Source: Himantopus leucocephalus (taxonomy: Eukaryota > Chordata > Aves > Charadriiformes > Recurvirostridae). From it: 64,000 bases of DNA. Location: contig RSEF01000003.1 of the NCBI GenBank assembly GCA_003993805.1, forward strand, positions 105,983,829 to 106,047,828. The letters run 5' to 3'. The notes below the pieces were generated by a model. The model was not told the DNA's origin. It ran no database searches and saw only the letters and a list, made by a program, of their open reading frames with translations. The translations under genes and the position numbers were made by a program. Position 1 is the stretch's first letter. Every line of letters begins with the position of its first letter. Positions 36,931-49,559 of the stretch are shown piece by piece.

Positions 36931-38029
36931 TAATATAACCACATCTATGTGTGTGTAGGGAACTTTATTCCATTTACAGATAAATTAAAAGTACTCGATC
37001 TGATGTCGTGATGTTGGTCTGGACATGTCTACATCAGAGCTAACAAGACCAAAAATATCCAGAACTGGAACTAGCAAAATCTGTATTATATTTGAACTAC
37101 AATGAAATTTATATAAAACAGTTGCATTTTCAGGAAGTTCGGTTCATGGAGTGCCAATACAGTTCTCTATTTCTGCACAGACAATGACAACCAGGTTTTG
37201 CTGACCCAATCCTGACTTCATGTTTAGAAACTATCACCAAGTCCAGCTGTGCCATATGCAGAGATTTTCAAAAGTTGAGCAAAAAAATCCTGGAGGAACC
37301 TGGCATGATTTAGAAGTTGGCCCTGCTTTGAGTCCAGATATCTTTGCTTAAACTGTTTTATGATAAATGGCGGACTATTTGAAGGATCTTCTATAATCAC
37401 ACAGCTACAATTGCATCAGTTGACATAAGGGATATGCTGTAGCCAGCAGTTCTAAAAAAGTGGCACCAAAATATTATGACTGTCACAGTTACACAAGGAA
37501 AACTTGGGGAAACCATCTGTTTTACGTTTTTTTCAGGACATGGGATTTTCCCCTGTGTCCCTCAAAAACATGATATACTTTCAAGATCATGGCACAAAAG
37601 AGGATTACTGTCCCCATCTTTGGTGGTGGGATCTCTAACTGATGAAGAAGTCACATGTTCTATTAAAAAAAAAAAAAATACTATGGTCATCCTAGTGCTG
37701 TAACTCTTTAATGCCCTCTCTAAACCCTCAATGCACCCCAGTTAATCCAGACAGGCCATCCTACTTTTTTTTTTTCTAGAGAACCAGCTAATTAACAAGA
37801 AAACAAAACAAACAAATCTTACAGTTAACCAGATGCATGAAGAGCCGCCAAAACTTTGAGGCAAGATAATCGATGTCCTCATGCCGCAATTTACAACTTT
37901 GAGAGAAAAGATTCTTTTTGTTTTGCAATTTATTTTTTAATTTCTTTTTAAGTATGTCTTTCACTCAAAACCACAGAACAACAATGTCTTTCAACTATGA
38001 TGCTTAACTGTGCGTTTGCCATTTGCTGA
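36931..38029. other. Non-coding stretch
   Basis: No gene is recognised. An A-run lies at about 37664-37678 and a T-run near 37765. Confidence 0.5.
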
Positions 38030-38290
38030 GCTTCAGGAAATTTCTGCCAGCTCATTTCTCCAGCCTGTCTCGGTCTCACTGAATGTCTGCACTGCCCTCC
38101 AGTACATCAACCACTCTGACCAATTCTGACCTTGCACAGACTTGCTTCACCCCATCCTCCAGATTGTTAACAAGGGCATTGGATGGTTTCAAGTCCAGCA
38201 TTGTTCCGTAAGGGATACTGCCAGGTAAATTTTATCTTGCTGATCATAACCCTGTAGGAAGATGTTGTCCATTTTTCTAAAACAATTTAA
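38030..38290 (-). mobile_element. Old CR1 LINE relic, reverse transcriptase region
   Basis: Strongly decayed minus-strand CR1 fragment from inside ORF2, without the 3' end. The minus-strand reading has GSIPYGTMLDLKPSNALVNN then LEDGV in the place where CR1 has its '[21 protein letters not shown]' block. Further on it has VDVLEGSADIQ and DRDRLEK, matching the 'LQRDLDRLEKWA' block, with stop codons around them. Order and spacing of the blocks agree with CR1. Its divergence makes it much older than the copies at 13.1 and 19.5 kb. Confidence 0.75.
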
Positions 38291-39277
38291 AAATATTGGC
38301 ACAGAAACAGCATCTCTGAATGACAGGCTAAAATTCCACTTTTGAGCTCATTCCAAAGGGACACAACCTGTGGCCTTGTAAAACTCCTGGATTTTGAAAA
38401 ATTTCACAGATGACAGTCTGGTCCTTGGGCTCCTTGTCCTGCTTTCCCACGGTGACTCCCAGACTTCTGCTGGTTCCTGGAGTTTACCTGATTTCATATA
38501 GAGAGTAAAGGTTGGTGCTGGGGGCCTTTGAGCTATCTGGGCAACAAATTCCATATTAAAGGAATTTGGGGTCACTACAGAGATGGCAAAAAGAATAAAC
38601 GAAGTTCTCCCTTTTGTATATACAAGGCTTCGAAACTTATCAGCCTTACCCATCACTGTCTGCTTCTAAGACTGGATTCTGCAGTTAGTTATTTTAAGCT
38701 GTTTATTCTTGGAAAATGTTACTGATGTATATCTAGGAACTGTTCAGACTGAATAACATTATTGTTGTTTCATGAATCAGCAAACATTCCTCCGTCAAAC
38801 TACTGTCAGAGGAATCAGTCAAACCTAATTCATTTGCACTTCCACTTGAAGCAAACAATGCGCATCTGGTCAAATTAAGTGATGAGTCTCTAATTGTTAT
38901 AATGTGCACCTTACTCCAATTCTCCCAGCTGATACATGATGCTATTGCAGACATTGCCCTTCCTAACCAAACCCCTTCCCACCCACATGTTTGTATAGGA
39001 TTTAATTTCAGCTACTAACGGAAAATTCCACAAGTGGATAGGTCTTCAGCTGGGAAATTGCAAAGAATGGCAGCCCCTTGCTGGTTAGCTCTATGTAAGA
39101 AAAAAACTGCATTTTGGATAGAAAAAGCATTAACTGTTCTATACTAAATGCTGAATTAACAACCCATAGCTAACAACATCACTAGCACCATCACTGATTT
39201 TTAAAAAAAGAAAAGCCCTAAGAAACAGTAAGAGAGACTAAGCAAAGAGACTTATGTTAGAAACATATATGAGGATA
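38291..39277. other. Non-coding stretch
   Basis: No gene or repeat is recognised between the CR1 relic and the third LTR. Confidence 0.5.
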
Positions 39278-39608
39278 TGTACTGGGTCTGGCTGGGATGC
39301 AATGAATTTTCTTCACAGCAGCCCATATGGTGCTGTGTTTTGGATTTGTGACTAAAAGTGTTGATAACACAGGGATGTTTTAGCCATTGCTGAGCAGTTC
39401 TTACACTTGTAAGTGCTTTACACTTATTTTGCTTTTCTTCCGCATGCAGCTTTGTTTCACCTGTTAAACTATTAACTCTCACCCAGTATCTCAACCCACA
39501 AGTTTTCAGCTTTTTTCTCTTTCAATTGTCTCTCCCATCCTGCCCCAGGGGGGAGTAAGGCAGCAGCTGGGTGGGGGCTCAGCTGCCAGCCAGGGTCAAC
39601 CCACCATA
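39278..39608 (+). mobile_element. Solo LTR, same family, internally deleted
   Basis: It begins TGTACTGGGTCTGGCTGGGA at 39278 and ends in CAGGGTCAACCCACCATA near 39608, the same termini as the LTRs at 20.6 and 22.8 kb. At about 330 bp it is shorter than those copies (598 and 524 bp). The missing part is central, including the 'ggacagctgaccc' and AATAAA segments. No target duplication is visible. It is a decayed or variant solo LTR. Confidence 0.85.
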
Positions 39609-41963
39609 GTCTGTAAAGTTACAGATGCTAATCCAGGATCTAACGTACCCAGTCACGTGCTCTAATGGCTCTTCCATGCACCTCCAGGAGAAGCTGAGGA
39701 TTCATATCCCTGTAGTGCAGCCTGCCTGGGACAGCATAATGCAAATTAATGCATAATAGTGTAAAAATCAACACCCACCTACTGTCCTGTTTGAGAAGCC
39801 TTGAGCAAATTAGTGACATGGAAAGTAGCAACCAGAGGAGTGGTGCCAGGGCCAGCAGGAAACTTCTTATCTTACCAGGAGCATTTCCTTAGCAGAGTTC
39901 CCCAGGAAGGTTGCAGCTATGCTGCTGAGCAGCCAAATCCCTCTTGAGCACAGCTGTGCCGCCAGGCTCAGCAGGAGACCCACTAGTTGCCTTGTAATCC
40001 CACTGATGAGCAAATCTAGGTGTTGTCACCACAGGCCTCCTCCATGCCCAGCTGCGAGCCCTTTGCCTCCCACAGATGGGCTTTTAACGCCAGCCGCAGG
40101 GTGCTTCGCAGCAGGGTGTTCCGTAGCACGCTCTTCTCCCGGCGGTGAGGCACAGCTGAGAGTACAGGCTTGGAGTTCAGGCTTTGCTTCAGCCTGTGTC
40201 CTCAGGTGCCGGCACTGCGAAGCCTGTGTCACACCACAGGGATAAGGGAAGCCTTGCGTAAGCTGACATGTGTTGGTGGAAAGGCCCAGTGAAGGAGAGA
40301 ACTGTGACTGACTGTCACGAGCGGGTACCCCACAGCTGTGTAGGGAACCTGGCTGAACCAGGCTGCTCCGAGTGTCACGTTTCCATCACAGCCAGAAAAA
40401 GACAGAAATCTTTTTATCACCTATTTTGCAGAGAAAACGCCGCCGGACACTCAGTTGTATCCCCTGGGCCCTCCTGGGCTCTGCTGCCTTGCTGCACTCC
40501 TCTCCTTGCCTGCCTCGACTTTCAGCCCTGTGCTCAGTTCCAGCTGTGCATCCAGTATCTGAACAGATGGGACGTTTTTCCACGTTGATTTCGTCAGAAG
40601 CTGATACTGGTTTCCTGAAAAAGCTGCCATAGGAGATCTGCAAGACCTCTGCTTTGGACAAAAGTGTCCCAGACACCATCTTGATGGAAAAGGTCGAACA
40701 AACAGGTCAGTCAGGTGTACAGCACCCTGATCGCCTTAATGACATGTTAATTTGCCATTTCTTGTTGCCAAGTGCTGTTTGCTTCTCTTTCCAGAATTGT
40801 CTGTGCTGATGAGCGCTGTCATTTCTATGCAGGGTTGTGCTCCCACCACTGCAGCAGGGCAGATCTGGGTCTGGCAGAAAGAGGTGGCCCTGGGAAGGAG
40901 TTCAGAGGGTGGCTCAATGCACACAAGGGTGAAGGGCGAAGGACACCCTGCCTGCAATGGCTTCTGCCCGCCGCACTGTCTGGGTGCGGTTTCAGAGGAC
41001 AGCCATCATGAGCGCTTTTGATAGGGGACATATTTCTGGGATATTTTGCTCGCCTAGGCTCATGCTGGCCTGAAGACCTTCTAGATCATTGGTGTATGCT
41101 TTCATATTCCTTAATACGCCACTTCCAAATTAGGCCATGACTGTAGTCATTCTGTAGTGATACTGTACGTAGTCCTTCATCCCAAGAGCTGAGTGCTTTA
41201 TATATCCAGATAACAAATTTCCAAAACATTCTTACAGATATTTATTCCATTAAAGTGCTAAATGGCAATGGAAACTTCCACAGAATTATACATATCCATT
41301 CAGGCAAATGGCAGGAAAAAAAATGAAAATGTCCCTGTATATGGCCTTTGCAATCCCAATGGCCAACGTTTTCACATGTGTCAGATCATGGCATGCGTAT
41401 TTAGTTGGGAAATGTGAACAAAATCAGCCATTAAGTATTACAACACACTTTTGATAACAAGAATTTCTGTTTATCCATGTTTGTTACCGGTGTTTAACTG
41501 CCATAGCAACAAGCACTTTATAAATGAGCAAAGTCGCAAAAAGAAACATTCCCAGTTTCACTTGAGCTTCACAGAAGTAAAGACCATTCCTGCACTCTAG
41601 TGCTGGATCTTTTTGTCTAGGTGGAACTATGGAGAGTTTTCATTCACAGTTTATTTATCTTAGGATTAATTGTTTAAGTTATGATATTTTGAACTAGACT
41701 TTATTAAATGGCGTAGAGCTTGCTCCTTTCCTTTGGCATGTAAGAGAATGTGTGTTCATGATGGTATTTGAATTACTTAATCATATTTCCACACTTAAAT
41801 GTAAGCAAGTGATTGGCCAGAATCATGGCATATATACGCTGCAAATTGTCTATATTTGGATCTGCACTTTCAGTGGACAGAATGAGTAATAACGAGCATA
41901 AAGTGAGGGAGTGGGAGACTTAAGTGGGACCATAGGAAAAAATTTCTATTGATGCGTGTACGG
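39609..41963. other. Non-coding stretch
   Basis: No gene is recognised. The part from 40.0 to 41.0 kb is moderately GC-rich, and several overlapping frames are open on both strands (39919-40245, 40268-40588, 40386-40679), which argues against any one of them being real. Confidence 0.5.
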
Positions 41964-42110
41964 AGCATTGGACTTGGTTGCCTAGAGCGGGTGTAGAGTT
42001 TCCAATACAACATGTTTTTAGAGAAAAGGTTAAACAGAAGTTTTTCAGGGATATCATTGGTGGTAGAGCTGATCCTGTGCTGGTGCAGGGGACTAGCTGG
42101 GGAGATTTAT
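41964..42110 (+). mobile_element. Old CR1/L3-like LINE 3' relic
   Basis: Plus-strand remnant of an old CR1-type 3' end. The phrases 'ttggttgcctagagcgggtgtagagtttcc', 'tgtttttagagaaaaggttaaacag', 'tcagggatatc' and 'gcaggggactag' follow the order seen at the end of CR1/L3 elements. No open frame survives. The assignment rests on remembered consensus wording. Confidence 0.6.
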
Positions 42111-42380
42111 GAAGTTGCATCTGGGCTTGTAAACTAAATAGTGCGGGAACAAGGGTCTAAGAACCTGCACATTTAAAAGATTGTCCGCGTTGTTTAATTG
42201 ATATCGCTCATGCTGGAATAGTTTATTCCGGTGCTCTGGGCACCTAGGTAAGACTTCTGGATAATATGGGACATATACAACCCTCTATGCATTATAGTCA
42301 AGGTCACATTTGAAACAGGAGGGAGTTTATTTTTATGGAGACAAGGAGTTCTTTGCCGCTGGCTGTCATTGCTGGGGAAC

Positions 42381-42427
42381 AGACTCTTTGTCTGCCTTAT
42401 TAGCAGAGTCTTGTCTGTCTTATTAGC
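42381..42427 (+). repeat. Tandem duplication, about 24-bp unit
   Basis: Two adjacent units, 42381-42404 and 42405-42427, share 'tctgccttattagc' / 'tctgtcttattagc' and a common start, with a few changes and one 1-bp length difference. Confidence 0.8.
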
Positions 42428-42589
42428 TCAGACACTGCCAGAGTTTTCATTCCAACCCTACTTTCCCAAGCCCTGCAATCCAGCCTTTTACAAAAAGGAG
42501 ATGTTTATGAAATGTTGGTATTAAGCTCTCAGCAATGTTCGGAGTCTGTTTTGGTTCAGCCCCTATTGTTTACCTCTCCTCTGAACTTA

Positions 42590-42670
42590 TCTTCACAGCA
42601 CTGGTTTCACTGATATATCACTGCCGACTTCAGTGGAGATTATCCTAATTTACGTTCATGAGGACTCAGA
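42590..42670. repeat. Possible old palindromic repeat fragment
   Basis: The wording around 'ctgccgacttcagtggagattatcctaatttacg' resembles, from memory, an ancient interspersed repeat of reptiles and birds containing 'gacttcagtggagttactcctgatttac'. No inverted partner is obvious in this copy, so the call is weak. Confidence 0.3.
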
Positions 42671-42726
42671 TAACAGGTTTGTTAAGGGGAAAACCTGGTA
42701 TGTTGTTTTCTTTGTGTACATTGGGT

Positions 42727-42772
42727 GATGTAGAAGGAGCTAAGGATGTGGATGATGTAGAAAGAGCTAAAG
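42727..42772 (+). repeat. Tandem duplication, 27-bp period
   Basis: The unit gatgtagaaggagctaagg (42727-42745) recurs as gatgtagaaagagctaaag (42754-42772) with two differences. Confidence 0.85.
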
Positions 42773-45700
42773 ATGAACAGCTTCATGATCTGGCATGGAG
42801 ACGAAAAAGTACAGAACTAGACTATTGACGACAAAGTATGTAACCAGTAGTATATTTTTGGAAGCTGGAAAGAATGTCATTAACTTTGCAAGAAAGGTGG
42901 ATTTTCCAGTCTCTCTCTGTTTAATTTGTGTGGTCAGTTTTTAAAACTTGTGCGTCTCAGGGGACTTGCACAATACAACTTTTCACCCAATACAAGTCTT
43001 ACTTCTATTCAGTGCACGAAGAACAACCTGCAGTGTCGCTGGGAATAGGAACCCTGGGCTACAGACAGGCTTTGCATGCCAAGTAAGTGATCCTGAGTGG
43101 CCCAAATGTGTTCAGGTGTTATCTAGAGCAGAGGTGTCCCTGAGCAGTAACTAAGAGTGTGGACAGGAGCTCTCCATTGCACTGCTGGACTAATTGTTCC
43201 TACTTGCTGAGGCAAGTATGGTACAGCTGTTTAATCTGTTCTCTGCAGTATAGATGAAGTTGTAGATGAAGTCTGTCAGACTTCCTCTACAGTAACCCTC
43301 TTTCCCAAAAATGGGACTTCTGGAGCTGTTGAGCTTGGAGGTTTTAGAACAGGTCCATGATAGGATTTGACCTGTCTTGTGAGAGAGAAGCTCTCAGTGG
43401 CCTGCAGTCCAAAATAACTGCTATGAACTTGATGATTTTTCTTGGATAAACTGTAGATTTTCTTCTTCTGACTTTGAAGGCCAACCTGGGAAAGAGCTGT
43501 GAGGTCATGGCCCTTGAGATGGCCACTTGCTGAGGTGACATTTAGGGGATTTTCTTGGCACTGTGGAAGGACAAAAAGGGTAAGAAGCCTTTACTAGCAA
43601 TAGGTTTCATATGATTAGAAATAATTCCAGGTTAATGGACATTTTAAGATAGATCCATGAGCCAGCCTCAAAGAGAAGCTAAAAAACGGTGTTGTGGAGG
43701 CCAGTTCTTCCAGCAACAGCCACTAGGAAGAGAGTAGCACCATACTTGTTAGCACTCCAAAGACATGTTGGAGTTTACATTTCCTGAAAAACAGATAAGA
43801 CAGAGAAAGCCTGAAAGGAAACAGGACATTGAAGGAGATTCTGTCATGGTCTTGACACGGAAAACTTGTCTGTGCCTGACAGATCCTATAATCCTCTGAG
43901 AGTGCTGATGGTACTGGGCAGATAGGTGTTTCCTGCAGAAATTCTATCATCTTGCTGCTTTTGTGACCCTAAGGAAGTCCCACACAGTGTGGTAAGTAGT
44001 CTTGATATCTACAAGCATACAGAAACCCTCATCCATTTGATAAATGTAAACCTTCCTTGCTCTCAACAGGGATGTCTTCCCTTGTGGTATGGGCAACTGG
44101 GAATGCCAGGGAATCCCTGAGAACCAGATCCAGGCAAATATTCTCATTATTACAGAGGTGGAAAATACAGTCTACTGCACTGAATGCATCCAGCTTGTAA
44201 CTGCAGGGAAATAGAAACTATCAGATCTTCTTCATTCATGAAGGATTTCGTTTTGATGATTCTGAAACACTCTGTCCTTATTCAGATGAACACACGCAGT
44301 AATATTAATTTGATGTACTCCTCTATAAACTAGCAGTTGAACAAGCTTTTCACATAGTGGGCTCAGTGGACATGAGCTGTTTGAGATTGGTTTTGGACAG
44401 GTGTAGCTATGAGCAGTTGTAACACAGGTTAGAAATGAAAGTATGCCTCTCCTTCACAGGTCTTGGTACCCCATGAGCAGGGTCTGCAATTATCCACTGT
44501 GTAAGTCTTTATCAGACAGGCCAAGATGCAAGACACCCAGGAACTTGTGATATTTCTCTTGCACCTTCTTCTGTGATGCATCCAGTTTCTACTATGCACA
44601 TGATAAAGGAATAATATCATCAGCCAGAATGAGAATGCTGCAGAGGAGGCAAGCTGTCCTTCCTACCCATGTCTCGACTCATGGAAGACACGAAGGGGTA
44701 GCAGGGAGAAAAAAGTCTGAAAGGGGTACAGAAATTTACCTGGCATAGCAAGGACTCTGGTGGCTTAGCGGTTCACGTCTGTCAGCCATCCTCAGTCCCT
44801 TGAGACACACTGCTTCTGGGGCCCAACTCACAGGAAAATCAAGGATTATTACATTATATGTAGTAAGACTCTTGGTTTTGAGGTATGGGGCTACAGAAGA
44901 CAGGTACTAAAGACATATGGTTCCCACATTTGTTGCCTGGATCAGGCTGGGTCTTAAAAATCAGACCCTGGCCAACAGAGAGACCCGTGCTGGGGCTATC
45001 TTGTGGTAGACTCAGCCAGCATCATTTTGGCATGGCTGGTGTCAGGGAGGGTGTCACTTACGGGGGTACCCTTCTTCGTACATCCCCCGGTCACCAGGGT
45101 GGGGGACATTTTGATGACAGACTGGAGGGCCTTTTGGTGGCAGGGGAGCTTGGCTGAGGAGGGAGAGCAGAGACCAGTCGGAAGAGCAAGGAAGGATTAG
45201 GTCCTGCATTTTGTCAAATTTGAGGCTTGCAGAGAGTATTTCCCAGATGAGAAAATTAAATAGGCTTTTGGAGACAGCTTCTGAAGCACAGCACAAAAAA
45301 CCTGTCTTTTAAAAACAGGTTCCTTTCTTAAACCAGAGAAGCATCTTTTTGTAAGCAGTGCTGAAGCTTCTCACGAATGGCAGATCTTGTACCCTGGGAT
45401 TTTCTTACTCCTTTTCTCCTGAACTCTCTGTCAGGATGGATATAAACAATAGCTTCACTGTTTTACAGCAAAAATAGAGAGGTTTGGGTTCTAAAACTGT
45501 TAACAACCCCCAGATAACTAACATCCATTTATTAACAGTATATGGGGAAGAATTACATTTCTCTTCCAATCCAGGGTTTCATTAAGGCATTGTCTGTTTC
45601 TTGAAGTTCAGAAACAATAATTTGCAAAGAAACCTTTAATCAAAACAAAGGAATTAGATTCAGATTTTATTTTTTTTTTTAGCGTAGGAGAAGAACAGAT

Positions 45701-46189
45701 GGTTTGTGGGAACAATTCATTATTCTGTAACGTTATCTCTTTAAGTGAATCTTTCATTAGCATACATGAAAACTGCTAGATTGCTGACTCTGGGCCCATG
45801 AGGTCTGTGTTTACACACAGCACAGGCACGGTCAAGGCAAATTTGCTGTCTCAGTGTTAGTCTGCATCATAATTGGTATTAAGGTGTTGAACAGCGCTGA
45901 ACAGAACTTGGGATTTCCACTTAAAAAAAAATCACAATATTTTGAAATTTCATTTCATACACAACAAATGCATTTACAAAAGAAAATTCTTGCAAATCGG
46001 GATGTTTTTGTTTTAATTTGGAGAAGCACTGATATAGTGTCAGACATGAAAACATCTTCTTGGGACAGCAACAGCTGCTGACTGAGATTAGCACAGGTAA
46101 TATGGACAAAACCATAATTGACAGGATACTAATTTAATTCAGCAGGTACCAGAGCACCCAATGCCTGGGTTCAATCATCTTTTAACAAA
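42773..46189. other. Non-coding stretch
   Basis: No gene or known repeat is recognised over 3.4 kb. The frames at 44885-45157 and 45054-45296 lie on opposite strands over the same DNA and lack domains. Confidence 0.5.
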
Positions 46190-46325
46190 CTGAAGGTGGA
46201 TATCAGAAGAGACTTCCTACTCCTTAAAGCAGTAAGACTGTGGAACAATCTTCCCATGGGGATAGTAGGAGGGGAAAGAAGCAAACTATTTTGAGGCTGA
46301 ACTGGGTACATAGCAAGGCTTCTCA
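46190..46325 (+). mobile_element. Old CR1-like LINE ORF2 tail relic
   Basis: From 46193 the plus strand reads KVDIRRDFLLLKAVRLWNNL. This matches in order the RLDIR-FF...VVKHWNRLP tail motif seen in the CR1 ORF2 remnant at 13.1 kb. The following 'ctgaactgggtacatagcaagg' occupies the place of the closing segment. The match is short and decayed, and the family is probably an older CR1 or relative. Confidence 0.55.
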
Positions 46326-49300
46326 TCTTAATACATCAGGAAAATTTCTGTGTAGCTAAAGGATGTTTTCTGAGCTGGATGAGTAAACCTGTTAAAGAAT
46401 TAAAGAGACTACACAAGAGCCATACAGACCCAGAGCTATCTTTAATTAGCTGAACTCGTTGACTGTAGCCTGTAAATTCTGACAGTGAAGGACTGCACAA
46501 GTACCCTTGTGTGCTCTGTCGAAGGAGTCAAATGGGAACTCTCCTTTGACCAAATCCGCAGCTGTGATGTTAAACTTACCTGCAAACTAATATTTCTTTT
46601 TCAGTTAAAATGTAATTTCACCATCCTTTAGACTTTATCTTAAAAGCTCATGGGATGAGTTGTTTAGGACTGAGAACAAAACTGCTCTGTAATCATCTAT
46701 TTGTTGGGAAATGTTAAATATTCAACAAGAGACTTCTCAAAAATTAAATTCAAAAAAGATTTAAAATCATTTAGAACAAACTATTAAAACCAACCCCCCA
46801 AAAAAGTCTTCGGAATGGCAAACAATAAGAAATCGTGTAAAACTTCCAGATCAGCCATTTAAATTCATTCTCTCCCACCACCTTAGAATTTCTAATACTT
46901 ATAAAGAAAATATATGCTGAAAGATAAAAGGGAGAAAAAAATAGAATAGTAAACTTCAATTGCACATAAAAGGATTAAGTGGGAGTATGGGAACACATTT
47001 GTAACTATTTTCTTATTGCTAAGTAGGGCAAAATGACTCGAGAAAGTCATGGGATTATTTAAACCACACTCATACTTTGTTGATTTTTCAATATACAATT
47101 TCCATAAAGAGAAAAATGTCAAGACAGATTGACCCAGGGTATTAATGATAAGAAAGGCAATTGTTGTTTTTATATTATTGATTTGCTTGTGAATCAGTAA
47201 CTTAGTATAGGATTCATTTACTTAAATTATATACATTTGAGTATACTCTCATAAAGTATACTTTAGCCTCCCTTTATATTCGGTGGACAGAAAGGACACT
47301 TGTAGAGTGCAATTTATTACACCCTTACGCAACCTCTGAAATAGGCTGATGAATCGCACTCTCAAAGTGCTTGTTTCTCTCGGGGACTATAAAGACAGTT
47401 GAGCATAACTAGTGCTGATGTAGACCTCTACTGTGCAGAAATCTCAGTTTAGTCAAGATAAATCATTCTTAGGGCATGATTCAAGTGCTCACACGCAGGT
47501 AGGCAATGCCATCAGAGAGGGTACTGGACATGTCCATGTGATAGTGCAGATAAGACATTGGATCTATAGAAGACCCATGCTCTTCTCTAGCAGCAACTGA
47601 AGACTAGATAGGACACCCTACAGTGTCTATAGTATAGTTGCACTATATGTATATGTGGAGACAAGTGAATTGAGGCAGCATCAGTGACCTTTACTATCTG
47701 CTTGATATATTACCACAATGAAAGGATATAGAAGCCATTTACACAGGTTGGGAAACAGACATCTAATTTAGATGCCTTCATTTCAGCAGATTGGATTTCC
47801 CTCTGGAGGTCCTCAAAGGCACTTACTTTTCCCTGTTAGTTATAAAGTGAATTTTGGCACTCACTTTTGGAAGGATACTCCATTAGATGCCAAAGGCTGA
47901 GCATAATTCATGTACCTAAATGGACAGGATCTTAATTCATGCACTTATTTTTTTTTAAGTGACCCAATCCTGTATGTGATTTGGGTATTTCTAAGAAACA
48001 CGGTCCTTATTCATATCACTGGTGTGGGTAATAGAATTTTGCAGCTCAGTTTTCACTGTATCTTATCTTCAACATTGCTGGGCACTCAGCAAATGCCAGA
48101 CCTCTGTATGCTGGACACTCAGATTTGCAGTTGTGTTTCAAAACCATGGTGCTTCATTGACCCAAAAAAACAAATTCCCACCCTTCTTTGGGGGCTTTTT
48201 TGTTTGTCTGTTAAGAAAGGAAAGACAGGTCCTTCAGGCAAGGTGCGAGTTGGGACGTGGTAACCCAGGGTGCCAGGCCTCTCCTGTGTCCAGACAGGTC
48301 ACTTCTGGCATGATGCAAATACCCTTGAGGTCTCCAATGTAAATATCTACGTCTCAGTGAGTCACCTACCTTCCTTTTATGGTTGTTTTTAGAAGAACAG
48401 GATGCACCTGAGATCCAGTTCCTCTCATCTTAAGGCAGACCTTTACAAAGACATAAGGACCCAAAAGTGCCTGTCCTCTCATTGACCGGAAAGGAAGCCA
48501 TAGGTGACAACCTCAGATGGAGATGACTTTGAAAAGCAGGCTTGTCTCAAGGAGACAACTCCCTCCTTAAGATTTCTCTCATCTTAGTGTGTTTGGGGGT
48601 CTCTTTGTCTATGCTTCATTAACCATATACCAGTTGGAGGAAGCAGCACCTCCCTGTTTGACATAGTGGTCTTGGGACTTAGTGACCTGAGGTATGCAGA
48701 AACTGCAGTAATGAAGTACCTAAAGTACATAATTTCAATCTGCTAGAGTTGAGAAAATTGCACTGTTTTTCCAAACCATCCTCTGCACCCATCTACCATC
48801 TATTAAGCTTCTCTTCAGCTCACTGGCTTTTTATAAAACCCAGTAGTCTAACGACAGATCTTCTGGGAAACACACCAGATAAATCACCGAATTCAATATA
48901 GATACAAAAGGAAGAGCTGGCTGACATTTAAAGAGACTGACCTTTTGACAGACAAGCCGGTGTGTGATTGAAACACTGCCTCATTCAAGGGTTTAAGAGG
49001 GTTATTCCACATAATAAATAATGTAAAAAAGAAAAGGCATTTGGAAAGCATAAAGAGTGAGATCTTTTCATCTTGCCTGGTACCCAAGCACAGGCTCAGT
49101 TCTATACCATTCAGTACTTCTGCATTATTTTACTCAAATGTACGTCTTGGGGAAAAAAAAATTAAGATAAAATTTTATTATTGACAGATCATTTAAGCAT
49201 TTCAGCAAAGACACTGTAACAAGTTAGACAAGTGATTTTTTGGCTTTCTTTGTCACCTTCAATTCTCCCTTTTGGTTGTTTATATCATCTGGTTTATCTT

Positions 49301-49559
49301 TGTCTCTTCTTCAAAGGTCATTTGATAAAACCATTTTTAGAAACCTTTTTAAAGCATTGTTTTGCCCAGCCAGAATCAACAGCTTTGTTACTATAGGCTT
49401 GCATTATCCTGTTCTTATAGAACACAGAACATTTGAAAGGGCTTTTTCAGAAAACTGAAAACAGAGACAATATATCATTGTATAGAGAAAACACTTAATA
49501 TTTAAAGACCGTTAACCTTTTTAAGTCAAAAATATCTTGTGTTCCTTTTGTTTTCATTT
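46326..49559. other. AT-rich non-coding stretch
   Basis: No gene is recognised. The sequence is notably AT-rich between 46.6 and 47.3 kb. An A-run occurs near 49151. Confidence 0.5.
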
